From: Rusavskia elegans
Lineage: Eukaryota; Ascomycota; Lecanoromycetes; Teloschistales; Teloschistaceae
DNA length: 64,000 nucleotides
Direction of reading: 5' to 3'
NCBI GenBank assembly: GCA_011316305.1
Contig: SAUG01000009.1
Location: 806,001 to 870,000, forward strand
Numbering within the stretch: position 1 is the first letter of the stretch; every line of letters begins with the position of its first letter. The notes under the pieces are model-generated. The model searched no databases. It had not been told where the DNA came from and saw nothing but the letters and a program-made list of their open reading frames with translations. A program made the position numbers and the translations under genes. Positions 59,722 to 64,000 of this stretch are shown one piece after another.

Positions 59722-59763
59722 AGTTCACAATTCGATCCCCAAGCGCGCCTTCACACCCAGTGA

Positions 59764-60450
59764 CCAGGCCAGGGACTCCGCGGCGATCCTGCCTTTGACA
59801 CCTGGTACAAAGGCATAAAACCGAATCTCGTCGATATTAAGAAAGAAGAGGAATCGACCACCGCAGCACAATGCACGCTTCTGAAGCAAATTGGGCGCCG
59901 GGCACAGCTACACCAGCATCATCATGTTCGTAGCCGCCGATAGATATCCGGGCCTCATCCAAGGCTTGTATGGCATTGAGCCAGCCTGATTCCCCTTTGA
60001 GAGCAGATACATATTCAACCAACCAATACCGTCGCGAAAAAGGGGTATTACCGATGTGCCTGTCACCTATGACCCGCCAGTCAGGGATCCAGCTGCCGAC
60101 CTGAAGAAGATCACAGTCGGCGAGAGTACGGCGGTGGACGTGTCATGTATACTGCAGGCGGCTCCAGCAAAGAGACTTGTTAACATCTCCAAGGTTCCAG
60201 TGGCCATGTACACGGCCGAGGTGTCGATCCATATCGTAAATGCTCGTTGCCTGGCAGCTGACCTTTGGCACTCAGGTGTTAGCCTTGATTGGCTTATTCT
60301 CGCGGAGAGAGGTATCAGGGGTAACGGACATTTCTCTTTCTTGGGAAGAACAACCTCGAGATTGCGCAGAGGGTTGTGCTGCCGTGGCTCAAGCTGCAGT
60401 CAGGACCGAACGGTCACAAACAGAAGAAGCCCAAGACAGGGGAAGCATAG
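59764..60450 (+). pseudogene. alpha/beta hydrolase pseudogene
   Basis: Three frames join into one protein related to secreted fungal alpha/beta hydrolases: PGQGLRGDPAFDTWYKG, then TLLKQI, a frameshift near 59891-59896, GAGHSYTSIIMFVAADRYPG (nucleophile elbow, with Thr where the second Gly is usual), IEPA followed by an in-frame TGA (59987-59989), GITDVPVTYDPPV, KRLVNISKVPVAMYTAE, GIRGNGHFSFL with the catalytic His, a second frameshift near 60338-60348, then LEIAQRVVLPWLKLQSG and a stop at 60448-60450. The 5' third is missing. Two frameshifts, one nonsense codon and a 5' truncation make it a pseudogene. Its decay is not of the RIP type. Confidence 0.75.
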
Positions 60451-60849
60451 GACGTTGAAGCCAAGCATAGGTGGCGCAATGAATCATGTAAACATCGAGC
60501 TTGAGAACCCACCTTCTGGGGTTTTCATTCCGTTAGCGATGTTAGATATCACATGCTTTACCCAAGCCAGCACTTCTAATGACTCTATGATGATATCAAT
60601 AATACTCTTACTCTCCTCAGTCAAGACTTCCTTGGTCGGCTTGCATGGATGGAGTACATCAGGAATCAGAGCTTTGAGTCTCAGACATGAGTACACATAC
60701 ATGCCAAGCCTCAATAGAGTAATGGGCTTGGAGTATTTGCGGCAAGTGTAGCCGAGACGCGTCTTCCGCGTGAAACCCTCGACACATCAGCTGATGATGA
60801 AGACTATGCTTGGTAATTGTTCGTTCAAGCAACATGATGCTCACAGGGT
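60451..60849. other. intergenic, upstream of the SLD7-like gene
   Basis: No gene is supported. A minus-strand frame at 60484-60714 has a helix-like composition (ESKSIIDIIIESLEVLAWVK) but no start context or family match. Confidence 0.45.
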
Positions 60850-62250
60850 ATGGATCTGTGGCACGGTGCGGTCGAATTCGATGACGGGAAATCGCACATC
60901 CAAGGTTCTGAATATTCTGAAATACTGCCATTGCTCAGCTGATCCGAACCAGACCTCCATTTCTGCCATCCTGACGTAGCCTCTCCCTTCTTCGGCGAAC
61001 ATGCCTCACTCAAATTCCTCACCATTGTCGAGATCGCGGATGTACCGTTATACCTAGTTGCTGGCCCTTGTCTCGATGTTTGGACCGATAACGAAAGAAC
61101 GGAGGAATGGCTACATCAATGTTTATTCGACGGCTTGAAGGATCAGGAAACCAAAGATTCGAACCTGTGGCGGGAAAGAAGCGGGGGACAGTCTGGTAAT
61201 GGCATGATCCTAAGTGTACATGGAGGTAGGGATGCTGATGGGGGACCAACGCCCGAAATTACTGAGATCTTGTTGTACGCCGCCAATTCAAGCTCGTCAA
61301 AAATTCCTGCGCCGCCAACCCCACCGACTTCGTCTTCTCCATGCCCCGATAATGAAGAATACCGGTCATCGCCGCACGTCAGATTTTACGCGCTTCCGCT
61401 CTCCTCCAAAATCTACAAGACTTTCGATCAGGCACCCAGCACCACGCAAGCCGATCCAGCGTCCCATGATCACGATTTCTACTATCTGCCTCCCCCACCA
61501 GAGGCCCAATCCCACCACGATGACGAACCCGTGGCAAAACGACCAAAGATTGAAACCCTCTTCTATGAAGCAACGCAGATTCGCCGTCTCCACAAAAAAA
61601 GAGGCGGAGAAGGTATCGCAAAAGCAATGGCAGCAATGGATGCCAGAATGGCCATGCCCGCTCTTTCGTCCTCGTCTACCCTCCCAGAGCCTTCAAAGAT
61701 TCACATACCGAGGACAAGAAACCCCTTTTCCCGAGCGTCAACCACAGGCTGCATCAACCTATCGCCGCAAATCAATGCCTCAACTTCACGACCACAGTCA
61801 TCTCATCTGTCGAGCCTACCTAAAGGTCAACGTTCCTCACTCAGCCGCGCCCCAAGTGTGCTTTCCCCCTCCATCGACGAAAGCCGAAGCTTTGAGATCC
61901 CAGAAACCAGCAACAACGACATCGAGCAACAGAACAAGAATTCTCTAAGCCGTATCATTATGGCCGGAATGCGGATATACGGACTCCAGCAGCCGCGCAA
62001 GAAATCCATCAGTGCCTTGGACATGGCAGAGAGTCAAGCTTCTTTAACCCCTACTGTTGGTACTGTTCGGGAACAACAAGATGAATACAAAGCGGTCTAT
62101 CATCAAACCTTCAAGGCCGCAGCATTCGTATACCGGAATCAGTGGAGTTCGATGGTGTTGGGACAGGATGCCTTGAGGGATACAGCAGATGTGTTCTTAA
62201 GGAACTTCTGTCTGGATCCATTGAGCACCTTGGAGTCCAGAAAGGCGTAA
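60850..62250 (+). CDS. SLD7-like DNA replication initiation factor
   Basis: Exons 60850-60904 and 60953-62250 (48-nt intron), one frame, 450 residues. The N-terminal domain starts MDLWHGAVEFDDGKS and continues LHFCHPDV, FLTIVEIADVPLYLVAGPC and EITEILLYA, in line with the N-terminal part of fungal Sld7 proteins. The centre is Ser/Pro-rich and contains FYALPLSS and the basic segment VAKRPKIETLFYEATQIRR followed by KRGGEGIAKAM. The C-terminus SRIIMAGMRIYGL and DEYKAVYHQTFKAAAFVYR, then DALRDTADVFLRNFC, corresponds to the Sld7 C-terminal domain. In yeast Sld7 acts with Sld3 in loading replication factors at origins (established for the family). The first exon is short and inferred; without it the protein would lack a start. 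It converges with the ELP5-like gene. Confidence 0.8.
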
Positions 62251-62435
62251 CTCTCAAGCCAGAGCTTGTATCCGACATTTGACCCAGGGGATCTTAAAAA
62301 TGATGGAAACTATACGTCCTAATGATACAGCGAATAATCAAAACCTCTTATCAACAGCCCTTCCGACCACCCTCTCTATTCTATAAGGGAGTTTTTAGAT
62401 TTCATCGCTCCCATTCTCCCTTCCCCCAAAACACC

Positions 62436-63520
62436 TCAAATCTCATCCTCCTCCTCGTCAAAATCATCCTCCACCCCCATCTCATATAATATCCTCCCTC
62501 CCTCCCCACTCCCAACCTCTTCCCCTCTACGCCGCTGCGCATCATAATAAGGCAACACCACACCCTCTCTATCCCGTCTCTGCTTCTCCGTTAAACCGAG
62601 ATTGAACGTCCCGCCTAAATCTTCTTCCTTTATGCTTTCGTCCCCAGAAGGTGTGGCTGTAGTGGGAGTGGGAGGTGCGAAGAGGGGGTGATCTGATAGG
62701 AGGATGATGTTTTTGATGGGGTTGGGTGGTAAGGAGGAGGAGGAGGATGATGACGGCGTGGATGTTGGTGTTGGAGGAGAAGAAGGGAGGAAGAAAGTCT
62801 CGGTTACGGAACGCCCGGATTTGCGGCGGTGTTCCATTTCTATTATCATCCCTCCTTTTCCACTTTGCGTACTGAAAGCGTTGGCGCCCATTCCATTAAT
62901 AATGCCTTCACTCCCCTCCTCCAACCCGAAATTCGGCTCCGCTTTTGCATGGTTGCGAGCGGCTTGTTTGGCGAGCGTTTGGGGGAAGGAGGAGAGGGTT
63001 AGGATTGTGGTTGCGATGTAGCGGAGTAATGTCAGAGGGTGGGGTGCGTAGGGGGTTTGTGTGGGTGTGGGTGTGGGTGTGTTTCGAGGTGTATGGGAAT
63101 GGGGATAGGGGAGGGGGATATCGAGATGGTGGATTAGGAATAAGGAGGTAGAGGGTGAGAGGAGGGAAAGGAGGTAGGTGGGTAGGTTTATCGAGGGATG
63201 GAGGATGGAGGTAGGGAGGGGGGAGAGGATAAGGAGGGTTTCTAGGGGAGGGGCTGTTAGTGTTGCTTCTTTATAGGGAGGGAAGTTGAAGCTGGGAGGA
63301 AAAGTTAAGGTGAATAGGTTTAGGGAATGTAAAAAAGGAAGGGGAAGAGGAGGGTTTAGGACGTACTCTGGTTCTGAGGAACAGCTGCCAGAATCTCTTT
63401 CTTTAGCGTTTCCGGTGCTTTTCGTCGTGCGTTTATATGTGTACCGATATCGGAAGGGGCGTTGAGAGAAGATTGCGAGACGTAGATGGTGTGGGTTTTG
63501 GATGCCTGTTTGTTGGACAT
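62436..63520 (-). CDS. Elongator complex subunit 5 (ELP5/IKI1-like)
   Basis: Supported exons are 63367-63520 and 62436-63268 (98-nt intron), one frame, 328 residues from the ATG at 63520 (MSNKQASKTHTIYVS). The frame is open upstream to 63553, so a further 5' exon is possible. Features: KAPETLKKEILAAVPQ; LLSLLSPSTSLFLIHHLDIP; IATTILTL; PNFGLEEGSEGIINGMG; GGMIIEMEHRRKSGRSV; and the acidic C-terminus after FNLGLTEKQRRDREGVVLPYYDAQ and GRILYEMGVEDDFDEEEDE, typical of fungal Elp5. Elp4-Elp5-Elp6 form the ring subcomplex of Elongator, which modifies wobble uridines of tRNA. The C-terminal motif is the strongest evidence; the first intron boundaries (acceptor ATAAAG) are less sure. Confidence 0.82.
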
Positions 63521-63553
63521 TAGATAGGTCTTTTTGAGCGAGGTTTGGGGCCT

Positions 63554-64000
63554 CTGGATATATCATAACATGAGGTATTTGATAGGGGGTTAGGTATGTT
63601 CGAAGCAACAGCAATGTGATCAAAGGATATAGAAGGGAAAGCCTGTAAATGAGAAAACGAACAAGATCAACTGGGACAGAAGATTCTAGTAAATATCGAT
63701 GCACGCCGTTTCTTCCACATAGATATTTCGCTGCATTGTGGCATCGAAACATCATACCCACTCATCCACACATCACTATTCCCCAGCATGCCTCCATTTC
63801 CTGTGCTACTCCTCACTTCGCCACACACACCCACAAACGCCCCATGCCACCCCCTCCTCCGGGAAATTGCCAAAAACCAAAAAAATAAAACACCGACGAC
63901 ACCACCAAACCAGGAAGTCAAATCAAATCAAACCAAATCTTATACCAATAGCCCCAAAAAAAAAACAAAACAAAAAAAAAACAAACCTTCGCCACCCCAA
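63554..64000. other. upstream region of the ELP5-like gene, end of window
   Basis: May contain a non-coding or small 5' exon of the ELP5-like gene, read on the minus strand. Short frames are present, but none can be assigned. A-rich tracts lie at 63955-63981. Confidence 0.4.

Noticed and set aside
59722..59900. An upstream exon of the rhodopsin-like fragment on the minus strand
   Set aside because: The same bases on the plus strand read as an alpha/beta hydrolase with recognisable motifs, so the minus-strand reading is a shadow.
60484..60714. Minus-strand helix-like frame upstream of the SLD7-like gene
   Set aside because: No start context, no family match and no partner exon. Could be chance.

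Overview
The window looks like a chromosome segment of a filamentous ascomycete (Pezizomycotina). Evidence: short introns of 48-133 nt with GT..AG ends, a fungal gene set (ELP5-like, SLD7-like, CLPTM1 family, ZIP zinc transporter, PNP-domain and CorA-like proteins), and a large block showing the C-to-T/G-to-A signature of repeat-induced point mutation (RIP). The species cannot be told from the sequence.

Bases 1 to about 43,100 are an AT-rich, RIP-degraded, gene-free block made of nested transposons. Boundaries were worked out from paired LTRs, target-site duplications (TSDs) and comparison of copies. One LTR family (LTR about 410 bp, 5-bp TSDs) occurs as E6 (about 5444-13192), E1 (7359-10736, inside E6), E5 (13764-17578), E2 (23381-32797), E3 (34972-41981) and E4 (37095-40800, inside E3), with a solo LTR (38677-39085) inside E4. 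All copies except E5 carry only a gag-like region; E5 carries reverse transcriptase, RNase H and integrase remnants but no gag that I can see. A Ty1/copia element (24952-31002) sits inside E2. A second Ty3/gypsy pol (about 20,160-23,211) hosts a tRNA-derived SINE and a hAT-type MITE; E2 lies in that MITE. Seven or more MITEs share TAGATTGGC-type inverted ends, and most have 8-bp TSDs.

From about 43,100 base composition becomes normal and genes appear: a CorA-like membrane protein (+), a PNP/UDP-phosphorylase-domain protein typical of fungal NLR N-termini (+), a seven-exon ZIP zinc transporter (-), a small secreted, probably GPI-anchored, triple-repeat Cys/His protein (+) divergent from it, a CLPTM1-family protein (+), an unknown charged protein with a poly-Glu tail (+), fragments of a rhodopsin-like membrane protein (-) and of an alpha/beta hydrolase (+), an SLD7-like replication factor (+) and an ELP5-like Elongator subunit (-).

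The most interesting system is the divergent pair ZIP transporter / secreted repeat protein (48,865-52,521). Both proteins carry the same extracellular motif (GCxxHGxxxxCxGP), and the intergenic region holds three copies of a CTTGGCAGCG repeat and three CAAGGT sequences, a motif reported for fungal zinc-responsive regulators. The arrangement recalls the zincophore/ZIP divergent pair (PRA1-ZRT1, aspf2-zrfC), but the secreted partner is a different kind of protein. A zinc-capture module built on a shared motif is my inference.
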